Shown: positions 45,712 to 54,633 of the stretch, one piece after another | Numbering within the stretch: position 1 is the stretch's first letter | How the letters are laid out: every line of letters begins with the position of its first letter | Assembly (NCBI GenBank): GCA_944322745.1 | Contig: CALUPV010000001.1 | Span: 310,001 to 374,000, forward strand | Reading direction: 5' to 3' | Origin: Candidatus Gastranaerophilales bacterium | Lineage (GTDB): Bacteria; Cyanobacteriota; Vampirovibrionia; Gastranaerophilales; Gastranaerophilaceae | Length of the DNA stretch: 64,000 nt | Position numbers and translations under genes: made by a program | Notes under the pieces: generated by a model | Seen by the model: only the letters and a program-made list of their open reading frames with translations | What the model was told of the DNA's origin: nothing | Database searches by the model: none

Positions 45712-46374
45712 ATGAAAAAGATTTTTCCATTATTAATATTTTTAATATTATTTATATTTTCGACATCAGCATTTGCCGATATAATACCCTCAAGTACAAA
45801 AAGCATCAAATATTACGGGATAGGCACATTAAATATGCCAAAAAGTTATACCGTTTATAAATATCCTGATAGAGACTCTGATGTTATAAGAGAAGTAAAT
45901 TATGCTGATTTAAAAAGATCTGCAATAGTAAATTCTATTGATATGAGAAAAGTTTCATATATAGCACACATTCCATCCAATAATGTTGCATTATTAACTG
46001 TTGATCAAAATCCTGGTAATAACTGGTATAATATATATCTAAATCAAGAAACAGGTGAAACTGGCTGGGTATATAATGAATCTCCTAATTCTTTCTTGAC
46101 ATATAGAGAACTTTTCTATAAATATGGCAAAAAATATGGAATAAGGATTTTCAATGATTTACCCAAGGAAGAAAAGGTATTATATGCTTCTGAATCAAAA
46201 GATTCTCAAGTATTGGAAGAGTTAACATATCCTAAATATATAAGTTTTACAGTAATAAGAGGAAACTGGCTTTTAGCAACCGTTAATGATATGTCAAAAC
46301 AAGCAAAAGTAGGCTGGTTCAATTGGCGTAATGATGATGGAACACTGAATATGTTCCCTAATTTTAAAGATTAA
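45712..46374 (+). CDS. Secreted SH3-like repeat protein
   Basis: 220 residues. A Sec signal peptide (MKKIFPLLIFLILFIFSTSAFA) is clear, with cleavage probably after AFA. The mature part contains two bacterial SH3-like segments with typical GWVYNE and KVGWFNWRND ends, found in envelope proteins that bind peptidoglycan. No catalytic domain is seen. The gene follows the P-loop kinase gene by 36 bp with no clear terminator between. Confidence 0.75.
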   Translation: MKKIFPLLIFLILFIFSTSAFADIIPSSTKSIKYYGIGTLNMPKSYTVYKYPDRDSDVIREVNYADLKRSAIVNSIDMRKVSYIAHIPSNNVALLTVDQNPGNNWYNIYLNQETGETGWVYNESPNSFLTYRELFYKYGKKYGIRIFNDLPKEEKVLYASESKDSQVLEELTYPKYISFTVIRGNWLLATVNDMSKQAKVGWFNWRNDDGTLNMFPNFKD

Positions 46375-46464
46375 TGTAAACTTTATAAAATTATGCGTCT
46401 AATTTGAGCAATTTCATTTCTTCAGTTAATTTAAAAAGACATAATAAATTAACAGGAGAAAAAT

Positions 46465-47502
46465 ATGCTAAACATAAACCCGATAAAATTTGTAAGTTTC
46501 AATAATATACAAAATAAATATCCCCAAAAACAAATAGGATTGAAATCAGATACATTTGTACGCTCAAGCAACAATGTAAGTTTTAAAGGCTGTGAATCTG
46601 CAAACAATAATTCTTTTATAAAATGGGCTCAAGAAACAGATTTTATAAAAACACAATTACCTGAAATTTTAGCTAATCCGAAATACAAATTAGGTTCAGG
46701 GTTTTCCCATAGTGCTTATATGATACCGGGTAACGAAGCTTATATCCTTAGAACACCAAATACTAAAGTTCAAAAGGATTATAATTTTAAAAATGCAGAT
46801 ATTAAAGATACCGAAGATAAAGATTTAAATGTAAATATAGGTCAAGAAGTAGCAAGCATTGAAGTACCGACAGACGAAGGTATATCAATTCAAATTCAAG
46901 TATTAAAGAAACAGACAGGGAAACCCATAGGCGTTCCTCCATCTCAAGCCGTTTATATTGAAGATACAGACATACTAAGGGACGGTGAAATACCATATGA
47001 AGCCCGAGAAAGAAAAGAACAATATGCTTCTACAATACATACTGTTGCACAACTTCCTGTCGAAACATATGAAAAGCTTATTAACGATATCAGAGCAGCA
47101 GAAAAAGCAGGTTATTGCTTTGATCATTTAAATTCTAATAATTTACTTATTGATGAAGAAAAAGGATCAATAAATCTTATAGATATGGACAAGAACAAAC
47201 TTCCAGCAAATTTAGGAAATGTATTGTATGCATTAACAAACATAAACTATTTTTCAACATTTAGAAGTCAATACGATAGCTGTCCAATGGGGAATGAAGA
47301 AATAAGCAAAGCATTTGAAGATACTGTAAAGATTATAGATAAATTTATACAAGCAATGAAGAATAAAGGCGAAAAATTTAACAGAGATGAATGCTCTTAC
47401 GAATTTTTCAATTTAATTAACAGTATTCCATTTTCTTTTTACTGTAAAGCCTTTGATGAAAACCAAAAATGGCAAGTATTAGAAGCAAAAGGTGTTGTCT
47501 AG
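46465..47502 (+). CDS. Protein-kinase-like fold protein with N-terminal SFKG motif
   Basis: 345 residues; AGGAG precedes the start. The motif NNVSFKGCES is at 36-45. Beyond it the sequence follows a kinase/phosphotransferase order: a Gly-rich loop KLGSGFSHSAY (75-85), ILRTP (Arg96 where kinases have Lys), a catalytic-loop-like FDHLNSNNLLI (Asp220, Asn225) and INLIDMDK (Asp240, in the DFG position). This is an inferred fold; activity is not certain. No Sec signal is present. Such kinase-like proteins with SFKG tags are candidates for delivered effectors. Confidence 0.6.
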   Translation: MLNINPIKFVSFNNIQNKYPQKQIGLKSDTFVRSSNNVSFKGCESANNNSFIKWAQETDFIKTQLPEILANPKYKLGSGFSHSAYMIPGNEAYILRTPNTKVQKDYNFKNADIKDTEDKDLNVNIGQEVASIEVPTDEGISIQIQVLKKQTGKPIGVPPSQAVYIEDTDILRDGEIPYEARERKEQYASTIHTVAQLPVETYEKLINDIRAAEKAGYCFDHLNSNNLLIDEEKGSINLIDMDKNKLPANLGNVLYALTNINYFSTFRSQYDSCPMGNEEISKAFEDTVKIIDKFIQAMKNKGEKFNRDECSYEFFNLINSIPFSFYCKAFDENQKWQVLEAKGVV

Positions 47503-47504
47503 GA

Positions 47505-47771
47505 CTAAACATTATCCTTATTATGATCAGGTAAGGAAGCTGCATATTCAGCAAGGATTCTTGCTATATCAGAACCTTTAATAACAACCTCTAAAATCAA
47601 TTGAGCATTAATTAATATCTTATCCGTATATTCCAAGTTATCTGTATCAAAAACTTCAAACTCAAGAAAGTCATAACCTACATAGTTAATTCTTCCATAG
47701 CCTTCACTTGAGCCCCATTTCATAAATACAAGCTGTCTTTCAAATAATTTGAGTTTATCAACCAATCTCAT
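47505..47771 (-). CDS. Hypothetical protein, 88 residues
   Basis: Convergent with the kinase-like gene (stops 2 bp apart). It is a small soluble protein, likely mixed alpha/beta (YGRINYVGYDFLEFEVFD, then helical IARILAEYAASLP). No family recognised. A TTGACT-N17-TATCAT promoter is suggested upstream. Confidence 0.6.
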   Translation of the reverse strand: MRLVDKLKLFERQLVFMKWGSSEGYGRINYVGYDFLEFEVFDTDNLEYTDKILINAQLILEVVIKGSDIARILAEYAASLPDHNKDNV

Positions 47772-47804
47772 AATTAATGTTCACTCCGTACAACCTATTC
47801 TATT

Positions 47805-47833
47805 ATGATAATTATTTTTAACAAACAAGTCAA
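47805..47833 (-). promoter_or_regulatory. Candidate promoter of the 88-residue gene
   Basis: TTGACT (47833-47828) and TATCAT (47810-47805) on the minus strand with a 17-bp spacer, 34 bp upstream of the start. Confidence 0.45.
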
Positions 47834-47958
47834 TTTTCGTTAACTTTTTTTGTAAATTTTACATACATTTATCGTTACAAAATAAAGAAAATTATTTTGT
47901 TTTATATTTTGTTTTGGTATATTCATGAAAAACTAAGTAAACAAAAAGGAACTTAATC

Positions 47959-48825
47959 GTGACAGATACACTTAGTCGAGAGATTGAAAAACAAGAACAA
48001 TTTTATAATAAGTATGTTTCTTCCCCAATTAATAAGACCGATTACATAGAAAATCGATTATTCAAAATATTTGAAGATGAACTAAAATCAAAAAATTCGA
48101 TTTTACTTTCATATAAGCCATATGCAATAAGAAAACTTGCAAGATTTATAACAGGAAAAATAAAGCGTTCTGCTTCTATAGGTATCGCAGGAGAAACAGC
48201 GAGCGGAAAATCAACTATCACATTAGATATTATTGAAACTATTGAAATTTTTGCAAAATTATTCAGTTCGAAAAATGTAATAACAAGAGTTAATACTGAC
48301 GATTACTATTATGACCGTTCTGAAGAAGTGAAAAAAGCCGGAGGAATGGCAGAGTTCGCAAAAAATTATGATTTTGATGTTCCTGAAGCTCTTGAACTTG
48401 ATTTGATGTATAAACATATTAATGAATTATTATCAGGTAAATCTGTAATGCTTCCAAAATATGACATGTCAGGAACTACAATCAGATGGGATAATTACAG
48501 TTTAGCAGAACCTTCAAGAATTATTATATCTGAAGGTTTATTTACACTTACGGAAAAGATTAAAGATGCTTTTGACTTTAAAATATATGTTGATATTGAC
48601 AGTGAAATACAAAAAGAAAGATTTTATGTAAGAGCAGAAGAAAGAGGGCTTGGGGACTCTGCTCATAAAATATATGAAAATGCTTCTGAAAAAGCTCAAA
48701 TATATATAAGACCTTGCAGAAAAGATGCCGATATTGTTCTTTCAGGCGAAGCTAAAAGAAGCGGATATAAAATATTTTTAAATAAAATATTAGCAATAGT
48801 TGAAGAATTACATTTTTCGAAATAG
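47959..48825 (+). CDS. Uridine kinase-like P-loop kinase
   Basis: 288 residues with a GTG start preceded by AAGGA eight bases upstream. The kinase core follows an N-terminal helical extension of about 70 residues: GIAGETASGKST (Walker A), VNTDDYYYDRSEE, NYDFDVPEA, PKYDMSG and YVDIDSEIQKERFYVRAEERG. This matches the uridine kinase / phosphoribulokinase superfamily; uridine kinase is the likeliest role. It is followed by nadD, yqeK and HAD genes in one run. Confidence 0.8.
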   Translation: MTDTLSREIEKQEQFYNKYVSSPINKTDYIENRLFKIFEDELKSKNSILLSYKPYAIRKLARFITGKIKRSASIGIAGETASGKSTITLDIIETIEIFAKLFSSKNVITRVNTDDYYYDRSEEVKKAGGMAEFAKNYDFDVPEALELDLMYKHINELLSGKSVMLPKYDMSGTTIRWDNYSLAEPSRIIISEGLFTLTEKIKDAFDFKIYVDIDSEIQKERFYVRAEERGLGDSAHKIYENASEKAQIYIRPCRKDADIVLSGEAKRSGYKIFLNKILAIVEELHFSK

Positions 48826-48833
48826 GAAAAAAA

Positions 48834-49433
48834 ATGAGTGAGTGTTTATATCAAGGCAGTTTTAATCCAATTCATAATGCTCATATAGAAGTAGCGAAAT
48901 ATGCAATCGAACAATTTGGATTCAAGAGAATTGTATTTATACCGGCATTTAAACCGCCACATAAAGATATAAGAAATTTTGATGCAGATAATGCAATACA
49001 CAGATTAAACATGGTAGAACTAGCATTGGAAGACTACCCTTATTTTGAGGTTTCAGCGATAGAATATACAAGAAACGGACCATCATATACTTATGATACA
49101 ATTCTGCAGATATATCAAGTTGTAAAACCGAAAGAGAAAATAAACTTTATTATCGGAACAGATGCCTTTAAAAAGATTGAATCTTGGAACCAATCTCAAA
49201 AATTGAAAGATTTAATAAAATTTATTCTTTTTGTAAGAGAAGATAATTTTGATGAAACCCCATACTTACAGCTAAAGGAAAAAGGGTACGAATATCAATT
49301 AATGAAAATGCCATATATTAATATTTCATCGAGTGAAATAAGGGAAAGAATTAAGCAAGGCAAGGATATTTGTGATATAGTACCAAAGAAGGTAGCAGAA
49401 TATATAAAACAAAATAATGTATACAACATATAG
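48834..49433 (+). CDS. nadD: Nicotinate-nucleotide adenylyltransferase NadD
   Basis: 199 residues. It adenylates nicotinate mononucleotide in NAD synthesis. The nucleotidyltransferase motif GSFNPIHNAH and the C-terminal ISSSEIRERI are intact. It overlaps yqeK by 17 bp, the pairing found in many bacteria. Confidence 0.93.
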   Translation: MSECLYQGSFNPIHNAHIEVAKYAIEQFGFKRIVFIPAFKPPHKDIRNFDADNAIHRLNMVELALEDYPYFEVSAIEYTRNGPSYTYDTILQIYQVVKPKEKINFIIGTDAFKKIESWNQSQKLKDLIKFILFVREDNFDETPYLQLKEKGYEYQLMKMPYINISSSEIRERIKQGKDICDIVPKKVAEYIKQNNVYNI

Positions 49434-49995
49434 CATTGAAGAAATAAAAGAGAAACTAAAACTTTGTCTTTCCTATGAAAGATATATTCACTCCATTGGA
49501 ACAATGGAAAAGGCCATGGAGCTTGCAGAAAGATTTAATCTTGATAGAGCAAAAGCACAAGTTGCAGGGCTTTTACACGATTGTGCAAAATGTCTTACTA
49601 ATGAAGAACTGGAGAAATACAAAGAATCTTTTGAAGAATGTGAAAAATTAAGCTATAAAACTTGGCATGCACCTGTTGGAGAAATTATAGCTCAAAGAAA
49701 TTATGGTGTAACTGATAAAGAAATACTTTCTTCTATCAGATGGCATACTATAGGGAAAATAGATATGACAGATTTTGAAAAAATCATATTTATTGCAGAC
49801 AAAATTGAACAAAGAACAAGAGAAGCGGATTTTAGAGAAAAGATAGAAAAAGCATTAAATAAAAGGAATAATTTAGATGACGCTATGCTGAAAAGCTTTA
49901 AAATCACAATAAAAAGTCTTTTAAAAAGGAAACTTCCAATTTGTTTTCAAACAATTGAAGTATATAATGATTTATTAGAAAAAACCTTGAAATAA
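49417..49995 (+). CDS. yqeK: YqeK-type HD-domain Ap4A hydrolase
   Basis: 192 residues. HD-domain ligands: the first His in HSIGTMEKA, the HD pair in GLLHDCAK, a later His in WHAPVGE and another in RWHTIGK. YqeK symmetrically hydrolyses diadenosine tetraphosphate. The gene overlaps nadD, as usual. The product may limit Ap4A made by synthetases. Confidence 0.9.
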   Translation: MYTTYSIEEIKEKLKLCLSYERYIHSIGTMEKAMELAERFNLDRAKAQVAGLLHDCAKCLTNEELEKYKESFEECEKLSYKTWHAPVGEIIAQRNYGVTDKEILSSIRWHTIGKIDMTDFEKIIFIADKIEQRTREADFREKIEKALNKRNNLDDAMLKSFKITIKSLLKRKLPICFQTIEVYNDLLEKTLK

Positions 49996-49996
49996 T

Positions 49997-50671
49997 ATGA
50001 AAATAGTTTTACTAGATATTGATGATACAATTTTTGATTTTTATGAAAGTGCAAAAGCAACAATAATAAAATGCTGTAAAGATTACAATATTGAATTTAC
50101 AGACAAGATGATAGAGCACTATATGGAACAAAATGAGTTCTTATGGCAACAATATGAGAAAAGAATTATAACCCGTGAAGATATATTCAGAAAAAGATTT
50201 CCCGAATTATTTAAAGAATATGGTATAGAGATTGATGGAATCAAATTTGAAGAATCTTTTCAAAAATATTTCAAAACAGAATATAAATTAATAGAAGGTG
50301 CCGTAGAAATTATAAAATACCTCAGTGAAAAATATGATTTATACATAGTCTCAAATTCTTTAATTGATACACAAAGAAGAAGGCTAACAGCGGCAGGAAT
50401 AATTCAATATTTCAAGGATTTATTTGTTTCAGATATATTCGGATATCAAAAACCGACAAAAGAATTTTTCAATTGCTGTTTTGCAAGAATACCAAACTTT
50501 GAAAACCAGAACGCAATTATTATAGGAGATTCTCTTTCATCAGACATCAAAGGCGGTTATAATGCAGGAATAAAAACCTGCTGGTTCAATCCTACAAAAA
50601 GACATAATATAACAAAGATAGAACCCGATTATGAAATAACAAGTCTGGAAGAAATCAAAAATATTCTATAA
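49997..50671 (+). CDS. HAD hydrolase, YjjG/YfnB-like nucleotidase
   Basis: 224 residues. HAD motif I DIDDTIFDF (Asp8, Asp10), motif II SNSL, motif III Lys (near QKPTKEF) and motif IV GDSLSSDIKGG are intact. The cap is helical. It resembles YjjG-type nucleotidases that clean up non-canonical pyrimidine nucleotides; substrate unproved. It follows yqeK by one base. Confidence 0.85.
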   Translation: MKIVLLDIDDTIFDFYESAKATIIKCCKDYNIEFTDKMIEHYMEQNEFLWQQYEKRIITREDIFRKRFPELFKEYGIEIDGIKFEESFQKYFKTEYKLIEGAVEIIKYLSEKYDLYIVSNSLIDTQRRRLTAAGIIQYFKDLFVSDIFGYQKPTKEFFNCCFARIPNFENQNAIIIGDSLSSDIKGGYNAGIKTCWFNPTKRHNITKIEPDYEITSLEEIKNIL

Positions 50672-50672
50672 A

Positions 50673-50921
50673 TTATCTAATCAAATTCAATATTGTATTT
50701 CCCTGATTAACATTTTGCCTGTATGCTTCGGCGTAATAAGCGGGCGTACCTTTTATGGTATATGTTGTACCATTTATCATGACTACATCTGTATCTTCAT
50801 CTTTTTTTGAAGGTTCAAATGCAACAATCATTGAAGAATTAATAAAATGTTCTTTTTTATCATCTTTAGTTTTTATCTTAACTAAAGTAGGAGTATTATA
50901 TCCTATCGGCTTAGTGTTCAT
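50673..50921 (-). CDS. Small hypothetical protein, 82 residues
   Basis: Start at the ATG at 50921 (MNTKPIGYNTPTLVKI) is chosen because the frame further upstream overlaps the neighbouring TspO gene. No membrane segment. The stretch EHFINSSMIVAFEPS...TDVVMINGTTY weakly recalls FlbD-type small proteins, but I do not claim this. It is convergent with the HAD gene by one base. Confidence 0.55.
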   Translation of the reverse strand: MNTKPIGYNTPTLVKIKTKDDKKEHFINSSMIVAFEPSKKDEDTDVVMINGTTYTIKGTPAYYAEAYRQNVNQGNTILNLIR

Positions 50922-50962
50922 ATGTCTTATCTTTCTTGTATATATATCTTTATTAACAAGTT

Positions 50963-51352
50963 TTAATTTAACACTAAATAAGCAAAATTTAAATATGCAG
51001 CAAAACTTACCCATATTAAATATGGAATTAACAGTAAAGCCGATATTTTAGAATATTTATAAAACGTAATTATTGTCAGAATAATAAATATATACATTAA
51101 AAAGATAATAAGAAAAGCTGCAAATATATTTTGTAAACCAAAAAATACAGGTGACCAAGAAAAATTAAGAATAATTTGAACAAAGAAAAAGAATAAAGGT
51201 AATCGCTTTCCCTTGTAAAGTCCGCCTTTTACAAATAAAAACAAAGAAAGAATAATCATTACATAAAGAATTGACCACACAGGCATAAACACCCAATCGG
51301 GCGGACTTAAGTAGGGTTTATTCAAACTATCAAACCATTCCAAGTTTTGCAT
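50963..51352 (-). CDS. tspO: TspO/MBR family protein
   Basis: 129 residues, five hydrophobic helices. The family marks are visible: WFDSLNKPYLSPPDWVFMPVW at the start of the first loop, NFSWSPVFFGLQN and the final PYLIWVSFAAYLNFA. TspO proteins bind porphyrins and related ligands in the membrane. The sequence is short by one loop compared with typical members but otherwise complete. Confidence 0.92.
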   Translation of the reverse strand: MQNLEWFDSLNKPYLSPPDWVFMPVWSILYVMIILSLFLFVKGGLYKGKRLPLFFFFVQIILNFSWSPVFFGLQNIFAAFLIIFLMYIFIILTIITFYKYSKISALLLIPYLIWVSFAAYLNFAYLVLN

Positions 51353-51412
51353 ATATCCATTTTAAACACTAATTACATTAAAATCATTACCATTTTGTTT
51401 AATAAACAAAAA

Positions 51413-52162
51413 TCAATTTTGTTTAGCTTGTTTATAAGAATTAATAATAATTTGACGTGCTATCATTGCTTCTTCTTTTGTTAATGGAGAAATATTTTTT
51501 AAAGGATAATCAATATTTAAATTTTCATACTTTGAGATTGCCATATTATGATAAGGCAAAATATCCAAAGCTTTTAAAGATTTTATATTTGAAAGAAATA
51601 CCCCAAGTTCTTTTAAATATTTTTCATCATCTGTAATAGTAGGAACGACAACATGCCTTACCCATATCGGAATATTTTTTTCAGAAAGATATATCGCAAA
51701 ATCTAAAATACTCTTATTAGAAAACCCCGTAAGTTTTTTATGTTCTTCATCATTAATATGCTTAATATCTAACAATACTAAATCTGTATATTTTAAAAGC
51801 CTATCAAATTGTCCTAAATTATTTCTGTTAAATATAACACCCGACGTATCAAGAGCAGTATGAATATTCTTCTGTTTTGCCTGTTTAAAAAGTTCCGTAA
51901 CAAAATCTATTTGAGATAAAGGTTCTCCTCCTGTTACAGTTATTCCGCCATTTTTTAAAAATTCTTTTACTCTGTCATATTTATCAAGAATTTCAGATAC
52001 AAAAACTTTTTTATTTTCCTCATAAGACCAAGTATCAGGATTATGGCAATATAAACATCTCATAGGACAACCTTGTAAAAAAACAACAAGCCGAATCCCC
52101 GGACCGTCAACAGTCCCAAAAGATTCTATAGAATGAACATTTCCAAATATCTGACCTGTCAT
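51413..52162 (-). CDS. pflA: Pyruvate formate-lyase activating enzyme PflA
   Basis: 249 residues. Radical SAM activase with CPMRCLYC (about 31-38) plus HNPDTW and TVTGGEPLSQ. It makes the glycyl radical on PFL. It is 2.2 kb from the split pfl genes, separated by two plus-strand membrane protein genes. The gene is on the same strand as the pfl genes. Confidence 0.95.
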   Translation of the reverse strand: MTGQIFGNVHSIESFGTVDGPGIRLVVFLQGCPMRCLYCHNPDTWSYEENKKVFVSEILDKYDRVKEFLKNGGITVTGGEPLSQIDFVTELFKQAKQKNIHTALDTSGVIFNRNNLGQFDRLLKYTDLVLLDIKHINDEEHKKLTGFSNKSILDFAIYLSEKNIPIWVRHVVVPTITDDEKYLKELGVFLSNIKSLKALDILPYHNMAISKYENLNIDYPLKNISPLTKEEAMIARQIIINSYKQAKQN

Positions 52163-52200
52163 AACCTTTATTATATAAAAAAAATATCAATAATTTAGCC

Positions 52201-52229
52201 GTTTATCATATTTAAAAAAAGGGTATTAT
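52201..52229 (+). promoter_or_regulatory. Promoter next to the start codon, first paralog
   Basis: GTTTAT (52201-52206), 17-bp spacer, TATTAT (52224-52229). The -10 ends six bases before the ATG at 52236. The same arrangement occurs at the second paralog. Confidence 0.45.
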
Positions 52230-52235
52230 AGTAAA

Positions 52236-53561
52236 ATGATAAAAATTAAAGTCCAGCAACAGTTTTCAATTTTTATATCAATTCTTGCCCTTATTGCAAT
52301 ATTTGTAATAATCGGTTTTATAGTATATTTCCTGTTTATGACAGAAACCGATATTAGCAGCAAAACCCGTTCTGATTTTTATGCACTGATAGGAATATTA
52401 TTATTCGCTATTGTTCCATTTATTTTCACTTCAATAAAGAATAAAACTGAATATGTATCAGACATAATAATATCGGCAGATTACATTGAATTAATATACA
52501 AAGAAAAGCAGAAAGAAACCAAAAGAACAAGAATTTTAAAGGACGATATAGAAGTATTCGAAGCAATAGTAAATATTAATAAAGTAAACTCAGGAAAGAC
52601 CAGTTACATATATTGCAATTCGATAGTTACAATTAAGCTTAAGAATGAAAGTCAAATCGAATTTTTACAAGATTCTTCAAACAAATTATGTGGAAGTCCA
52701 TATAAATTTATCTTAGATTTAATAAAAAATTCAATAGAAATTCCAAATTTTAAATATCAAATTGAAGGTAATTATGAATTTGCAAAAAACGATATAGAAA
52801 ATTATAGTATATATAAAAAGCGACTCCCTTTTAGTGAACAATTAAAATATGAATATAAAAGCCAGCCCAAAATTATCAAAATTATATACCTTATTTTGAT
52901 ATTTATTTTAATAGGAAATTTATGCTTTATGGGTTACTTATCCATGCCGGCAGGTAAACTGACAAAAGAAGAACAAGCATATATGAAGCATTATAATCAA
53001 GCCTACGAATTACGAACAAAGAAAAAGCAGTATCAAGAAGCAATCAACGAATTAAATAAAGCAGAAGAATACTTTCCAAACACAGCAGAAACATATTTAG
53101 CTAAAGCATACTGTTATAACAAGTTAAAAGAATATGATAAAGCAATAAAAACTGCAAAAGAAGGGTTAAAATATATAGATTCAAAATCTATATACAGGAA
53201 ATATCATAATTTTAAATTTGCAGGCAAAAAAGACATAGAATTATACTCTCTGCTTGGCAGATTGTACAAAAAGACAAAGAACTATGAAGAAATGAAATTA
53301 TGTTATGACTATGTAATCACGCACATAAAATATAAATATACAAACGCATATTTTCAAAGAGGATATGCTCAATATTATTTATCAGATTTTAACTCTGCCC
53401 TTAAAGATTTTTATAAACATAAAGAAATAATACAACAATATATACTGGATCAAGAAGAAGAAACTCCTGAATTCAGACATACAAATCCAACATATGATGA
53501 AAAAGATTTGATCAATATAGAAAAGTGGATTTCAGCATGCAAAAATACAAATAATTATTGA
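52236..53561 (+). CDS. Membrane protein with C-terminal TPR repeats (paralog 1)
   Basis: 441 residues. Two hydrophobic helices at the N-terminus, a central domain shared with the next gene, a third membrane helix near 215-235, then TPR-like repeats (AYELRTKKKQYQEAINELNKAE; TYLAKAYCYNKLKEYDKAI). The soluble C-terminus could mediate protein contacts. No family recognised for the N-terminal part. Confidence 0.75.
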   Translation: MIKIKVQQQFSIFISILALIAIFVIIGFIVYFLFMTETDISSKTRSDFYALIGILLFAIVPFIFTSIKNKTEYVSDIIISADYIELIYKEKQKETKRTRILKDDIEVFEAIVNINKVNSGKTSYIYCNSIVTIKLKNESQIEFLQDSSNKLCGSPYKFILDLIKNSIEIPNFKYQIEGNYEFAKNDIENYSIYKKRLPFSEQLKYEYKSQPKIIKIIYLILIFILIGNLCFMGYLSMPAGKLTKEEQAYMKHYNQAYELRTKKKQYQEAINELNKAEEYFPNTAETYLAKAYCYNKLKEYDKAIKTAKEGLKYIDSKSIYRKYHNFKFAGKKDIELYSLLGRLYKKTKNYEEMKLCYDYVITHIKYKYTNAYFQRGYAQYYLSDFNSALKDFYKHKEIIQQYILDQEEETPEFRHTNPTYDEKDLINIEKWISACKNTNNY

Positions 53562-53580
53562 AAAAATCAATAATTCAGAT

Positions 53581-53609
53581 GTTTATAATTTTTTTCAACA
53601 AGGTATTAT
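53581..53609 (+). promoter_or_regulatory. Promoter next to the start codon, second paralog
   Basis: GTTTAT (53581-53586), 17-bp spacer, TATTAT (53604-53609). The -10 again ends six bases before the ATG (53616), matching the first paralog. Confidence 0.45.
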
Positions 53610-53615
53610 TGTGGA

Positions 53616-54305
53616 ATGATAAAAATAAAAGCAGAACAAAAATATATTACGTTATTACTATACGTTATTTTAATCACGATATTAGCAGGGATATACATAT
53701 TCTTATTTCAAATACATGGCAAAGATTTTCAAATAGAAATTTGTATATTCATAGCCATTTTTATACTTGTTATTATTTTCAATCTTATTAACAGTTCAGA
53801 ATATGTATCTGAAATAAGAATATCACATAATCACATCGAAATAATATATAAAAAAGGGTTAATAGAGTCAAAAAGAGAAATAATTTTCAAGAATGATATA
53901 GTTTCATTTGAAGCAATTGCAACTATTGATAAAAATATAATAAGCAGAAGAAATGAAATAAAAAGTACTACACTTATCAAAATTAATTTAACTGATGAAA
54001 AGTGCATTAATTTTTTAGTAGACTCAACAAATCGACTTTATGGATGCCCATACCAGTTTATTTTAGATTTGATAAAATTTTCAAGAGAAATTCCAAATTT
54101 TAAATATGAAATACAAGGGAACTATTATTTTGCTAAAAAAGACATAGAAAACCATATACAATATGGTAGAGGTCTTAATGCAAAAGAGCAACTTCTATAC
54201 ACATATGATTCACAACCGCCTTATGTTATATTCTTTTTTATATTTTTTATACTTATTATGCTCATAATTATTGGAGTTATGGTGTATATATCAATACCAT
54301 ATTAA
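53616..54305 (+). CDS. Membrane protein (paralog 2, no TPR)
   Basis: 229 residues. Two N-terminal helices, the shared central domain and one C-terminal helix. It aligns with residues about 1-235 of the previous gene; PYKFILDLIK/PYQFILDLIK and PNFKYQIEGNYEFAK/PNFKYEIQGNYYFAK are the clearest shared blocks. The TPR part is absent, so this is either a duplicate that lost it or the ancestral form. Function unknown. Confidence 0.75.
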   Translation: MIKIKAEQKYITLLLYVILITILAGIYIFLFQIHGKDFQIEICIFIAIFILVIIFNLINSSEYVSEIRISHNHIEIIYKKGLIESKREIIFKNDIVSFEAIATIDKNIISRRNEIKSTTLIKINLTDEKCINFLVDSTNRLYGCPYQFILDLIKFSREIPNFKYEIQGNYYFAKKDIENHIQYGRGLNAKEQLLYTYDSQPPYVIFFFIFFILIMLIIIGVMVYISIPY

Positions 54306-54318
54306 CTTATAAATAATA

Positions 54319-54350
54319 AAAAAAGAGACTGTCAAAACAGTCTCTTTTTT
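54319..54350. terminator. Bidirectional terminator between paralog 2 and the pfl genes
   Basis: AAAAAAGAGACTGT (54319-54332) pairs with ACAGTCTCTTTTTT (54337-54350), loop CAAA. T runs flank both sides. It terminates the paralog gene and the convergent split pfl operon. Confidence 0.9.
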
Positions 54351-54361
54351 ATAATAATTGA

Positions 54362-54610
54362 TTAACAACCGCAACTCAAACCAGAATGGAAAGTTCTTGA
54401 AATAACATCATCTTGCTGTTCTTTTGTTAATTTAATAAAGTTAACAGCATAACCTGATACTCTGACTGTAAGTTGAGGATATTTTTCAGGATGCTTTTGA
54501 GCATCTAATAATGTTTCACGATTGAAAACATTAACATTTAAATGATGACCGCCCTTTTCAACATAACCATCTAAAAGATTAATTAAGTTTTCTTCTTGCA
54601 TTGTAGCCAT
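54362..54610 (-). CDS. Separate glycyl-radical domain subunit of pyruvate formate-lyase
   Basis: 82 residues. It matches the C-terminal glycyl radical domain of [37 protein letters not shown] and the radical motif RVSGYAVNF (Gly53). It starts with its own ribosome site (AAGAGG, nine bases before the ATG) 23 bp after the catalytic gene stops, so the split is by two complete genes rather than a frameshift. It ends GLSCGC (Cys80, Cys82). It also resembles the YfiD/GrcA rescue protein, but here it complements a pflB that lacks this domain. Confidence 0.9.
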   Translation of the reverse strand: MATMQEENLINLLDGYVEKGGHHLNVNVFNRETLLDAQKHPEKYPQLTVRVSGYAVNFIKLTKEQQDDVISRTFHSGLSCGC

Positions 54611-54633
54611 TTTATAAAACCTCTTTCTATTAA

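Noticed and set aside
53558..53791. 77-codon plus-strand ORF overlapping the second paralog
   Set aside because: It is an out-of-frame shadow of the membrane protein gene starting at 53616.
54611..54633. Frameshift or stop mutation splitting a single pflB
   Set aside because: The downstream frame has its own ribosome site and Met, and both pieces end in new Cys-rich tails. A disabled single gene would not show this.
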